64,000 bases of DNA from JAOAPY01 sp038237475 (GTDB taxonomy: Bacteria; Acidobacteriota; Blastocatellia; Pyrinomonadales; Pyrinomonadaceae): assembly GCA_038237475.1 (NCBI GenBank), contig JBBRYS010000004.1, forward strand, positions 1 to 64,000, given 5' to 3'. Below the pieces are notes generated by a model. It was not told the DNA's origin, did not search any database, and saw only the letters and a list, made by a program, of their open reading frames with translations. The translations under genes were made by a program, and so were the position numbers. This document shows, piece after piece, positions 16,004-24,954 of this stretch; the first letter of the stretch is position 1; each line of letters starts with the position of its first letter.

Positions 16004-18775
16004 TTAGTTCACCGTGACGTCGTCGTCCAATCCAAGTTCCCTCAGCGCAACTTTAGTCTCATCGACTTTTTGCGAAGATATTCCAGCGTCGGAACTGGCT
16101 TCAATGGCGACCTTTATTTTCAAGCCAGAGCCAACCGCATATTTCGACAAAACCTTGTTGTAGAAAGTCATCCACTTTTGAGCTGGCACTTCGCCTTCCC
16201 ACTTGACAGTGGTCGTCACACTTGGACCGGCTCCACCGTCATCTTCATCCTCCGCTCCAGATGGTGGTCTGGGTACGGGAGGTTGGACAGTCGGCTGTTC
16301 TGGATTCACTGGCTGGGCTTTCTTCTGCTTATACTTTTCGGCGATTTTATCGGTTACAATGTAAACGTCGTTGGATATCTCAATTTCATTTGCGGCAACG
16401 CTCTTGTTGTACCAGAAGGGTTCATAGTCTGCCCCGCTCTTTCCAACATAAGCCATCTGTCCGCCACTGACGCCCTTAGCGATGGTCTCCTTAATGGCGT
16501 CCGCATTCAGCAAGCGCGGGAACTGTGGAGAGGCGAAGAAGGCGTCCCGTACTTGTTTCGTACTCCACTCCGTATAAACGGGTGACCAATTGCGGGCGAG
16601 AAAGTTCGGGCTGATGGTCTCCTGGACATCGCCGTCCTGGCGCAGGCGATTAATGATGAAATTCGTTAGTGAAGTGGCTGCACTTGAAGTCACAAAGCCA
16701 AGATCTACTGTGCGCAGTTTGTTGTCCTTGTCCAACAGAACAATATTCTTGTAGGTGCGCCAAACGCTCTCGGCAATGTCGCGTTTCGCTTTGTGCAGGC
16801 TGTCCTTAAGCTGTCGTTGCTGCCCTTCGTCGAGGCGCAGCCCCCCCGATTCTGATTCAATGTCCTCCCAAGCGAGAACCTTTCGGGCTTCGTCGTAGAT
16901 CGTGGCAGACGTGTCTGCTACGCACCAGATGAGCGCGCTCTTGAACGTGCGAGATGAAGTGCCACACTCGCGCGTCATCTGCTCGATTGTTTGGATGGTG
17001 CTAGCATTTTGCAGCGGCGCGTTAGGGGCGAAGACGAGGAGTGTCAGAATTGGGCGATCCAGCACCTGGACACTTTTTTCCGGGAACGGAACCAACTCAA
17101 CCCCTACGACCTTCTTCTTGAAAACCTCTAGCACCTCTTCGCGGACACGATCCTCGATGTCCTTCGGCTGGATGCTGGCCCGACGGTCTGCCAACAACTT
17201 ATTCAGGTTCGGCGACAGACTGAACCTGTACTTGTTGCGCTCTACGGTCAGGTAGTAGCTCGATGTTCCCAGCGTCTCCAACACAGTTTCGACGTTACCG
17301 ATGTCGAGGTCAGGCTCGGCGACCGCGAGGCGAACTTCCGGCAGCGTACTCTCGCTTTTACCTTGACCCCCGTTCGATTCGAAGAAGACTACTGTCCCTG
17401 CTTTGCGATGCAGTCGTGCTTTCTTAATGCCGTTAACCGATTCCTTATCTAAGCGGACGGCGTGTGAATCTGGTTTGCCCGTGATATCGGTCGTTACAGC
17501 GATTTCCAAACGCCTTTCGCCGAGCTGATCGAAGACGGTGGTACGGAAAATGGAATCTTCAAGTGGCGCGGAGCCCAACCCGATGAGCGGGTCTTTGTGC
17601 GCGCCTTTGAATCCATCTTGGTAAGCTCTGGAAACCCACAGAGCGAGCAGACGAAGAATGCCGCGCGTGCGCTGGAAACTCGGTAAGCTTTGCCACTTAC
17701 GCTCGAACACGGAGATCACCATTGGGTGGAAAGGGTAAGTCGAGGTAAAGACCTGTCGCGCGTTGTCTATGTCGAACAGGGCGGGCAGTTGTTGACGATG
17801 CTCGACAACCCAATCGCCGTACTCGTTGCAGGTCTGAATAGCGTCGCGTGGCAACATCACCTTGCCGTTCTGATCAATGGCGGTCGGGTCCCACTCGAAT
17901 AGCCGACGTCGGATGATCTCGGACGTTTCATTCTCCGCAGACATGATTACGGATTTGCCTAGACGGTTTAGTAAATGTGTCAGCCTTATATAGTCGGACT
18001 GATCAGCTACGTTCATCTCTGTTTCCAGCGATGCCGGCAAGGCTACGCACAAGACTATGTTACGTTCTGCGCCACGGGCCGTTTCCGAAAGGCTGTGCAA
18101 AAAATTATAGACTTGAGTTGCACCATCCTTTTTTCGCACTCGGCTGATGTAGTGCATCATCTCGTCAATTAAAATCAGGCACGGTTTGTCCGGCGGTAAG
18201 AAGCGCCGAATAACGTCGCCCGCCGGAGCGGTCAACTCGGCGTCATGTTCAGCGACTTCCTTGAAACCCGCATCACCGCCGAGCTGGTAAGCGATCTCGC
18301 CCCAGGGTGTCCTTCGCAGTGGCGTGCCGTCGTCGCCTCCGCGACCGGAAAGAGAGTCGAACTCTGTGCCGACGAAGACAGCCGTCGCCGCTTCGGGCAC
18401 GCTAGGTACGCCCGCGCGATCCAGAAGTTTTTTCACGCCCGACCAATTGTCGGCACCAGAGCCGTTCTTCGCTAAGTGATACAGCAGCGTCAGCGCGTGC
18501 GTCTTGCCGCCGCCGAACTGCGTCGCCATATTGAAGACGGCGGATGTTTCCGTGTGTTCGCCAGATAGACGCCGAATTACTTCTGAGGCGAGCAACGTCA
18601 GATTCTCCGTGAGATAGGTGCGTGCGAAGAATTGCTCCGGGTTCTGATATTCGCGCGGCGCGCTGCCGTCTCGTATCTTATCGAGGTGGACGGCGAACTC
18701 TGCGGCGTCGAGCGGTTTGCCCTCGCGCAGGTCTTCGCGGGGCGTGGCTACTTTGTACCAGGGCTTTAATGCCAT
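16004..18775 (-). CDS. DUF499-family AAA ATPase
   Basis: This 923-residue protein reads from MALKPWYKVATPRE, preceded by GGAG; a start at 18799 is less likely. Walker A is FGGGKTH (87-93) and Walker B is CLILIDEMMHY (199-209). The layout (about 900 residues, early P-loop, C-terminal basic region with a Pro-rich linker near 820-850) fits the DUF499 family. That family pairs with DUF1156 methylases and is related to BREX PglY/BrxZ-type ATPases. It probably uses ATP to remodel or load the restriction complex on DNA. A PIN toxin pair separates it from the methylase gene; the gap on that side is 45 nt. Confidence 0.85.
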   Translation of the reverse strand: MALKPWYKVATPREDLREGKPLDAAEFAVHLDKIRDGSAPREYQNPEQFFARTYLTENLTLLASEVIRRLSGEHTETSAVFNMATQFGGGKTHALTLLYHLAKNGSGADNWSGVKKLLDRAGVPSVPEAATAVFVGTEFDSLSGRGGDDGTPLRRTPWGEIAYQLGGDAGFKEVAEHDAELTAPAGDVIRRFLPPDKPCLILIDEMMHYISRVRKKDGATQVYNFLHSLSETARGAERNIVLCVALPASLETEMNVADQSDYIRLTHLLNRLGKSVIMSAENETSEIIRRRLFEWDPTAIDQNGKVMLPRDAIQTCNEYGDWVVEHRQQLPALFDIDNARQVFTSTYPFHPMVISVFERKWQSLPSFQRTRGILRLLALWVSRAYQDGFKGAHKDPLIGLGSAPLEDSIFRTTVFDQLGERRLEIAVTTDITGKPDSHAVRLDKESVNGIKKARLHRKAGTVVFFESNGGQGKSESTLPEVRLAVAEPDLDIGNVETVLETLGTSSYYLTVERNKYRFSLSPNLNKLLADRRASIQPKDIEDRVREEVLEVFKKKVVGVELVPFPEKSVQVLDRPILTLLVFAPNAPLQNASTIQTIEQMTRECGTSSRTFKSALIWCVADTSATIYDEARKVLAWEDIESESGGLRLDEGQQRQLKDSLHKAKRDIAESVWRTYKNIVLLDKDNKLRTVDLGFVTSSAATSLTNFIINRLRQDGDVQETISPNFLARNWSPVYTEWSTKQVRDAFFASPQFPRLLNADAIKETIAKGVSGGQMAYVGKSGADYEPFWYNKSVAANEIEISNDVYIVTDKIAEKYKQKKAQPVNPEQPTVQPPVPRPPSGAEDEDDGGAGPSVTTTVKWEGEVPAQKWMTFYNKVLSKYAVGSGLKIKVAIEASSDAGISSQKVDETKVALRELGLDDDVTVN

Positions 18776-18820
18776 GCGAGGCTCCGGTCTCCTTAACAAA
18801 ATTTGCTTTTCGTATAATGC

Positions 18821-19225
18821 TTACCAAACAGTGGTGACATTCGTTAGTTTACGAATTTCCGTATCACGAGTGACAAGCGACACTCCCATCGCCAGAGCCG
18901 TTGCCGCGATGATGCGGTCAGGCATATCAGGCACGACTGTACGCGGGATCGAAGCGAGCGCGTCAGAGATTGTGCGGTCGAGTGAGGCGATGACAATCAC
19001 AGGGTCTGTTTCGTCCAACTCCTGCTCAATCCGCGACAGCACACTCGCCTTAATGCGATTCTTCTCCACCAAGTAGCGCATCTCGACAAGCGTAATTGCC
19101 GAGATGAAGATGTACTCGCCGCCCGTATTTGCAGACGCATCCATCGCCGCCGTTGCCACCGTTGAAAGTTCGTGAGGCGCGTCCACGTACCAGATCATCG
19201 CATGTGTATCGGCGACAACGCTCAC
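18821..19225 (-). CDS. vapC: PIN-domain toxin (VapC-like)
   Basis: This 134-residue PIN nuclease has the acidic residues of the family: Asp near the start (VVADTHAMIWYVD), Glu in AITLVEMRYL, Asp in MPDRIIAATAL, and Asp in LVTRDTEI. VapC toxins cleave RNA, often tRNA, and are held in check by a VapB partner. Its GTG start overlaps the stop of the small upstream gene by four bases. The pair is inserted between the DUF499 and DUF1156 genes and reads the same way. It may stabilise the locus or act as an abortive-infection trigger. Confidence 0.9.
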   Translation of the reverse strand: MSVVADTHAMIWYVDAPHELSTVATAAMDASANTGGEYIFISAITLVEMRYLVEKNRIKASVLSRIEQELDETDPVIVIASLDRTISDALASIPRTVVPDMPDRIIAATALAMGVSLVTRDTEIRKLTNVTTVW

Positions 19226-19467
19226 GATTCATCCTCACGTATGTACTCGCCCCACATCTCACGCCGCGCTTCGCGTATCTCTTCGCTGCTCACTGATTGA
19301 CCTTGCGCCGTCGCCCCCTTTAGCTTTCGTTGAGAGCGCGGCACATGCTGACTCGCCACGTCGGCTCGTGCGGCGAGTTGTTCGATCAACGCCAGTGCTT
19401 CGCGTTGGCGTTCCGGGGGCAATGTCGCGGCTTTCGCAGCGATCTCTTTAGTCAAATTTGTCGCCAT
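19222..19467 (-). CDS. Antitoxin of the PIN toxin (VapB-like)
   Basis: This 81-residue acidic/basic mixed protein (MATNLTKEIAAKAATLPPERQ to WGEYIREDES) has its stop overlapping the toxin's GTG start. The helical N-terminus with LPPERQREALALIEQL resembles small antitoxins listed as DUF2281 or similar, and the tail would wrap the PIN domain. It lies 39 nt after the methylase gene. The antitoxin role is inferred from size, order and coupling. Confidence 0.7.
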   Translation of the reverse strand: MATNLTKEIAAKAATLPPERQREALALIEQLAARADVASQHVPRSQRKLKGATAQGQSVSSEEIREARREMWGEYIREDES

Positions 19468-19506
19468 ACTTTATAACCTCCGCCTTCAATTGAAACACCT
19501 TCGCCG

Positions 19507-22473
19507 CTAAAAACCCAAGCCTTTCTTGCGTGCCAGTACGCCGTCAACCCAACGCTTCTCGTCACCGCCCGACGGGTAGAGAGCGGAGAGGGCGTTGGCG
19601 AGCCGCCAGAAACGCTCATCGTTGCCAACGCCATCATCAACGAGGAAGCGTTTCGTTGCGTCGCCGCGCCCAGCCGCGAAGAGAATCATCGCTTGATGCA
19701 CGCGGTCGAGAACGGTATCGCCGAGTTGCGGCGCGCTCTTGTCGCCCCAGCCGCCAATTTCGGCTTCCACTTCGTCGAGAGTGTCGAAGAGTTTGGCCTG
19801 CTTGTCTTTCTTCTTGCCCCTGCGGGGAGCCTCTGCCTCATCTTTGCCGAAGAGGTGTTTGGTGCGTTCTGCGACCGGTAGCAGACGCGCCTTGTCGCCT
19901 TTGACTTCTATGAGCTTCGTCAATTCTTCGAGGTGCGCGCCTAACCCTTGCGCGATCTTGCGCGCGGCGTCGTATTCCAAAGTGAAGCCGCCCGGCTTGG
20001 CAGACTTACCAGAAGGTTCTTCATCGTCGCTATCACCCTCTGCATCTGCGTCTGTTGCCTGCTTATCATCCTCTGGCTTCGCACCCGCGAAGAGCGTCCA
20101 GAGCCACATCGCCGTAAGGCGGGCGTCCTCCTCAAAGCCAGTAACATCGGCATCCGTCGCGCCCGCGAAGATCAGGGTGAGTGCTTCTTTGGCGACAGCA
20201 GCCCAGACGTATTCGAGATACTCACGGAGCGTGACCTGTTCGCCGCTTGGTTTCTCAACTCGACTGTAGCGTGAGAAGACTTCTAGCGCAGGGCCTAAGC
20301 ACGCGAAAATGGCATCCGCGCCGACGACGCCTTCCTTCGCCAAACGAGGCATCCATTCGTGAATCCTGATGGGCAGTTCGCGCAATACATCGCGCCAGTC
20401 GCCGATGTCGTTGTCACGCACAGAGCCGTCTGCGTTTTCGCGTGGACGACAAACGAGATGGATGGATGAGGCGAGCGCAGCAGAACCCATTGCACGTAAT
20501 CGCCCGCTTCGCTCTGTATCAATAGCCCATGAGCCTGTGACGATCCAACCTGAATCAATCAATGCGCTAAGTAATGTCTCCCAACCCGCCGTTGACTTAT
20601 GTGCGAAGACGACGACTCCAATACCATTCGGGACACACAACCTTCGCCCTTCCTCGAAGGCTATCTTCATTCCTGCTTCGTAAAAGCCCGCATCTTTGTG
20701 AGGATATCGGACATTGTCCCATCCACTCATCTCACAAAGCTCGTCATCCTTGGGAGCTATTTTGCTTGCGAACAAAGAAGGAAATTCTTTACTTAAGTTT
20801 TTACGAAGCCATAGATAGAAGAAGTCCGAGAGATCAGCGTAAGGAACAGCATTGTAGTATGGAGGGTCTGTAATAAATGCTTGCACGGAGTCACTAGGTA
20901 ACGGATGCTGCTGCGCTGACGCTTGCTCAACAGAACCAGTCTTCATTCCAGCTTGTGCTTCCTTCTCTAGAAACTCTCCGATATATTCAATGGAACGTTC
21001 CCAGCTTCCGCTAATGTCACCAAAAGGCACGCCTTCAGTCCAATCGAAAATCATACCTAACGCTTGCCGTCCAAACGTATGACCTATCTTCTCCCCAACA
21101 TTTATCCATGCACATAAAGTGCTTCTGAAATCGAGATATTTGTCTAACGCGAAAGCGAGCAAAACTTTGACCGATGTTGCAAGTTCTGCATTCTTGCTTG
21201 TGGAAGACATACTACGAGCGGCATCTTCAATTTTTTCACTCAATAGCTTTGCCGTCAGTAACTGTCTTGATGAAAACAGCAAATCCCAACGTGTCATTCC
21301 GTAAATTGGAACATTGAAGACTCCACTCATCAATGGCAATTCGGTTTCGTTAAGTACAGATTTCCTATCAACACTTTTCCGCGCTCGTTCAACGGCAGCA
21401 ATGTCTTCGGATGAAGCACCACGATAAGTTTTTCCTTCTCCTGAACGGTTCACTACAGCAAGTAACCGACTATTATCTGCTCCACCTGACGACGCTTTTA
21501 GTTGCTTGCGGACACTCACCACTGAGGTCGTATAACCACATACAGGACAAGTTACCGAACCGCGTTTTACAGTCCCTTCAGAGCCATTTGTTCCGCCAAT
21601 GTGAAGTTTGAAATCAATTGCCTTTGTCTTCGCGTTCGTGACCAAACCCAAAGCAACCGACTCTTTACCCTTCTTAGCTAAATTGAGCGAACGTATCAAC
21701 GGGACTTCCGCGCCACAGCCCGGTCCTTCACATGTAATCGTCCGCGCCCATAGATAAGCAACTGGAGTCGCCCCATCAGGGTCTTTCGGATAAAACTCCG
21801 CCAATTCCTTCTCCGCTTCCGCCTTCACCCACGCGCCCCACTTCCGCACCTCATCGGCAAGCTGCTGCCCATAGCGCGGGATATACTCCAACACCACCTT
21901 ATTCAACAGCACCGCCACCGGATTCAAATCAGACGCGAACGCATCCGCACCCACACGCAACGCTTCAAGTGGGATCGCCCCACCGCCCGCGAATGGATCA
22001 ACCACCAGCGGGCGCGTGCCCGGCTCGCCACCAGCGGCAAGGTGCGCTGCTTCCGTTAATGCTCGGCTCGTCTCCAAATATTCCCTGCGCGTCGAGTTGT
22101 CCCAATTAGCAAAGTCCGCGATGAAGTCGAGGAGCAAAGTCCGCAGCATCTCGTCATCAAGCAGTGATGGTTTCTTCTGCACTGCCTCGAAATGATCATA
22201 AGATTCTGCGCTCATAAGTCCGCGACTATCGCGCGCCCACTTACGCATCTCCCGCCGCACTACCTCACGAAACTTCGGCGGACAATCCTCATCGGCGGGG
22301 TCGAACCACAATGCCGCGCAGATCACTGCACGACACGCAGCTAGCGGTCGCCGTGCCCACCATATGTGCATTGTCGAAATATGACCATGCCGGATGGACT
22401 TCTCGCGTCGCGCATGCGCCGATATTCGCTTAATCGGAAGATCAACTTCAATTAACCGCTTTGGATAGTTCAT
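19507..22473 (-). CDS. DUF1156 DNA methyltransferase
   Basis: This 988-residue protein has the DUF1156 start: MNYPKRLIEVDLPI and WWARRPLAACRAVI (39-52). The SAM-binding motif is DPFAGGGAIPLEAL (159-172) and the catalytic motif TDPPYYN is near 535-541, so it should methylate an exocyclic amino group (adenine N6 or cytosine N4). Between them are two pairs of cysteines (CEGPGCG and CPVCGY), probably a zinc ribbon. Such proteins mark self DNA in DISARM- and BREX-like systems and travel with DUF499 ATPases. The C-terminal third is acidic in one stretch (ATDADAEGDSDDEEPSG), likely a flexible linker. The frame is complete. Confidence 0.9.
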   Translation of the reverse strand: MNYPKRLIEVDLPIKRISAHARREKSIRHGHISTMHIWWARRPLAACRAVICAALWFDPADEDCPPKFREVVRREMRKWARDSRGLMSAESYDHFEAVQKKPSLLDDEMLRTLLLDFIADFANWDNSTRREYLETSRALTEAAHLAAGGEPGTRPLVVDPFAGGGAIPLEALRVGADAFASDLNPVAVLLNKVVLEYIPRYGQQLADEVRKWGAWVKAEAEKELAEFYPKDPDGATPVAYLWARTITCEGPGCGAEVPLIRSLNLAKKGKESVALGLVTNAKTKAIDFKLHIGGTNGSEGTVKRGSVTCPVCGYTTSVVSVRKQLKASSGGADNSRLLAVVNRSGEGKTYRGASSEDIAAVERARKSVDRKSVLNETELPLMSGVFNVPIYGMTRWDLLFSSRQLLTAKLLSEKIEDAARSMSSTSKNAELATSVKVLLAFALDKYLDFRSTLCAWINVGEKIGHTFGRQALGMIFDWTEGVPFGDISGSWERSIEYIGEFLEKEAQAGMKTGSVEQASAQQHPLPSDSVQAFITDPPYYNAVPYADLSDFFYLWLRKNLSKEFPSLFASKIAPKDDELCEMSGWDNVRYPHKDAGFYEAGMKIAFEEGRRLCVPNGIGVVVFAHKSTAGWETLLSALIDSGWIVTGSWAIDTERSGRLRAMGSAALASSIHLVCRPRENADGSVRDNDIGDWRDVLRELPIRIHEWMPRLAKEGVVGADAIFACLGPALEVFSRYSRVEKPSGEQVTLREYLEYVWAAVAKEALTLIFAGATDADVTGFEEDARLTAMWLWTLFAGAKPEDDKQATDADAEGDSDDEEPSGKSAKPGGFTLEYDAARKIAQGLGAHLEELTKLIEVKGDKARLLPVAERTKHLFGKDEAEAPRRGKKKDKQAKLFDTLDEVEAEIGGWGDKSAPQLGDTVLDRVHQAMILFAAGRGDATKRFLVDDGVGNDERFWRLANALSALYPSGGDEKRWVDGVLARKKGLGF

Positions 22474-22509
22474 AGAATCAAATCAACCGGCGAGCCGATG
22501 CCAGTAGCA

Positions 22510-24948
22510 TTATTCCGAGAATTCGCTCGAGTCGTTGTCAGCCGGACTCGCAACCCCAGTTTGAAACTCTTCCAGAAGTCCCTCGTCCCCTAGATGCGCG
22601 ATAGCGGTCCGGTTTGTCGCGTCGAAGACAAGAACCAAGTAATCGTCGCCCTCAACTCCTCTTCGCCGAAACAATGGACCGAGTCCCCAGGCGCTCGACT
22701 GATTCGTTGCCAGAGTACCCACAACTGTCCCATCAATTGTCCGCAGCGAAAACTGTCCGCTGACAAACTGGATCAGCGACGAAGGAATGCTGACCACGCC
22801 GTTGTTCACGGTGCTTTCAGAAAGCTGATAACCAATCCACAGTTTGCCATCCTGCATCCATCCGCCATCTTTCGTTACTCGTCCGCGCTGGATTGTCGGC
22901 CTTAATGATTCAACCAATCCAACGGGCACATCAACGCCACGCAAACCGTAAACGCCACGAGCATGTCTCACAATGATTGGTGAATATCCCAGGTAAACAT
23001 AAAATGTGGAATGGGCCATTCCTCGCGCAAGGCAGAACTCTTCGAGTCGTTCTCGCTGCATTGCGGGGCCGTTAGCTTTCAGAGTTGTCGCAAACACGAG
23101 TTCGACATCGGAAAGGACCTCGTCCAATTTGAAAGCAACGTTGGACTTTATAAGTGCTCCCTCAACTTCACACCAAGGAAGCTGGCGGCAAATTTCGAGC
23201 AAGACCCGTTTTGGAGGAGCGGTCCCAGCCATTCGATGATTTCTCCGCACACCATCCCGCAGTTCTCCAATCTCCACTCGTCCAGAGATAGAAAGTATTT
23301 TCTTTATTCGATTTGTGATTCGGTTTTGTAAGTGCCTCGTCAGCCAAAACCATCCAGTTTCTTGATCAAGCCACTTAAAATCGCCCTGGCGGGTGATAAT
23401 CTGAAACACAAGATCAGTAGGTAAACCATATTTCTCCGCGACCTGGACGCCTAGCTCTTCCATTGTGAGAGCCCCCCAATGTCTAGTGAGCTTCCGGGCC
23501 AATCTGAGCACCTTTGCCGGAGAGTCCTGGGTATCCATTGCCACGGCAGTTCTCACACCGCCGACATCGGAAATGGAAAATAGAAGCTCGCGTTGCAGAA
23601 GTTGCGCTGCACTTTGAAGCGCCTCCAGACGAAACATTTTGTTCGCGATGCCGTCTTTAACAAATTCTTGTTCAATTTCATCAGCGATCGCCGGTAGCCT
23701 CTTAACCACTAAGTCTAACGCCCTGTCAGTCGCCGGTACGAAGGGACTGCTGCCACTGAAGAACTGTCCGACTTTATCGCAGATTTGTCGAACGCGCTCT
23801 CGAGTCATGCCGAAACGGATGCCAATTTCCTGCAGGGTATTCGTAACATCTCCATCCAAGCCATAACGTCGGCTAAACATTTCCGCATCCCTGGGTTTAG
23901 CCTTGACTAGTATGGAATTCAATTCGTCTTCCAACTTCATTTGTGTGAGAGTTTCGATCTCCTCGCTCAGCCGCCGGATATTAGCGAGGGTAGTTGAAGG
24001 ATTTCGTGGAACAAAGGAACCCCTCGTTAAGGATTCCGCAGCCTCAAGAGCATTTTGGGCGTCAGGAGATATCGCGCGCAGTAAGCGCCCCAGCCTGGGG
24101 TCGTCCGGCAAAATCACTTCGGCAGCGGACATGTTTGCGAGCAGCCTGGCTTCAGTCAGCAATCCCAGTGCGGCATCAGGTTTCTGCTCTTCCACTCCCT
24201 CGGGTGAGTAGAAGTACGGTTCAAGCACGCCCAGAAGATCAAAAAAAGTATGCTTTCCAAATGACTTGAGGGAAAAGAGTGCGGCGATAGATTGCTCGGA
24301 CAAGGCTCCCGGTCGCTCAATGAACCCAGCATTCTCCAAGCAGTTATAAGTGCGATTTCTCAGGTCAAGTTTTTTGAGGTTAAGATTATCTGGTAGTGGG
24401 GGTAAGCGCCGCTGGCGAAACTCAAGTGGGTTGCACCTGGATTCAAGAATATTTCTAATGTCCTTGGCGCTAAGAGTGTCACTGTCCGGTTCGAGCCGCT
24501 TTCCTGACGACTGACCGGCCCAATCTTGCGTTCCGACAAACTCCAGCGTGGTCAAGAGGTCGACAAGGCTCTTTATTCCAAAATTCTTAGTAGCCAGCAA
24601 ATTCTTGATCGTGAACAGCCCGAGAAGTTGTAAATCGCGATCCGCCCCCAAGTACTTCAAGCAATTATGAGTTCGATTCTCCAGCGCCAAATCTGTGAGA
24701 TCCAAGCTTGGCGGAGGTGCAGGCAATCGCTGACCCCCAATGCGTTCGCGTATGTTCGAAACCTCACCGCGCAGCGCTAAAATCACTTTCTCGCCAATCT
24801 CCGAACGCTCTGAAGCGCTCGCGTGTTTGTGATTCTCGTCGACAGTTCGCAGCGTCGGTGGAAGAAACTCCTGAAGCATAGTTGGCACAATCGGGTAACC
24901 TGGTCGAGGATAGGTGGAAATCGTCATTTCGTAACGCCAAAAACTCAT
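22510..24948 (-). CDS. Protein with two RNAP alpha-CTD-like repeats and a sigma region 4
   Basis: This 812-residue chimera has two copies of a helix-hairpin-helix domain like the C-terminal domain of RNA polymerase alpha. Copy 1 is 82-136 (LALENRTHNCLKYLG, then FGIKSLVDLL). Copy 2 is 188-243 (LDLRNRTYNCLENAG, then FGKHTFFDLL). Residues 345-395 look like sigma-70 region 4 (RYGLDGD, then IGIRFGMTRERVRQI, a helix-turn-helix). The last 400 residues are unassigned, with winged-helix-like blocks and a beta-rich end. It could recruit or block RNA polymerase, or read promoter-like DNA for the defence complex. It lies 36 nt upstream of the methylase gene and 6 nt after the GHKL gene. Confidence 0.75.
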   Translation of the reverse strand: MSFWRYEMTISTYPRPGYPIVPTMLQEFLPPTLRTVDENHKHASASERSEIGEKVILALRGEVSNIRERIGGQRLPAPPPSLDLTDLALENRTHNCLKYLGADRDLQLLGLFTIKNLLATKNFGIKSLVDLLTTLEFVGTQDWAGQSSGKRLEPDSDTLSAKDIRNILESRCNPLEFRQRRLPPLPDNLNLKKLDLRNRTYNCLENAGFIERPGALSEQSIAALFSLKSFGKHTFFDLLGVLEPYFYSPEGVEEQKPDAALGLLTEARLLANMSAAEVILPDDPRLGRLLRAISPDAQNALEAAESLTRGSFVPRNPSTTLANIRRLSEEIETLTQMKLEDELNSILVKAKPRDAEMFSRRYGLDGDVTNTLQEIGIRFGMTRERVRQICDKVGQFFSGSSPFVPATDRALDLVVKRLPAIADEIEQEFVKDGIANKMFRLEALQSAAQLLQRELLFSISDVGGVRTAVAMDTQDSPAKVLRLARKLTRHWGALTMEELGVQVAEKYGLPTDLVFQIITRQGDFKWLDQETGWFWLTRHLQNRITNRIKKILSISGRVEIGELRDGVRRNHRMAGTAPPKRVLLEICRQLPWCEVEGALIKSNVAFKLDEVLSDVELVFATTLKANGPAMQRERLEEFCLARGMAHSTFYVYLGYSPIIVRHARGVYGLRGVDVPVGLVESLRPTIQRGRVTKDGGWMQDGKLWIGYQLSESTVNNGVVSIPSSLIQFVSGQFSLRTIDGTVVGTLATNQSSAWGLGPLFRRRGVEGDDYLVLVFDATNRTAIAHLGDEGLLEEFQTGVASPADNDSSEFSE

Positions 24949-24954
24949 GTGAGG

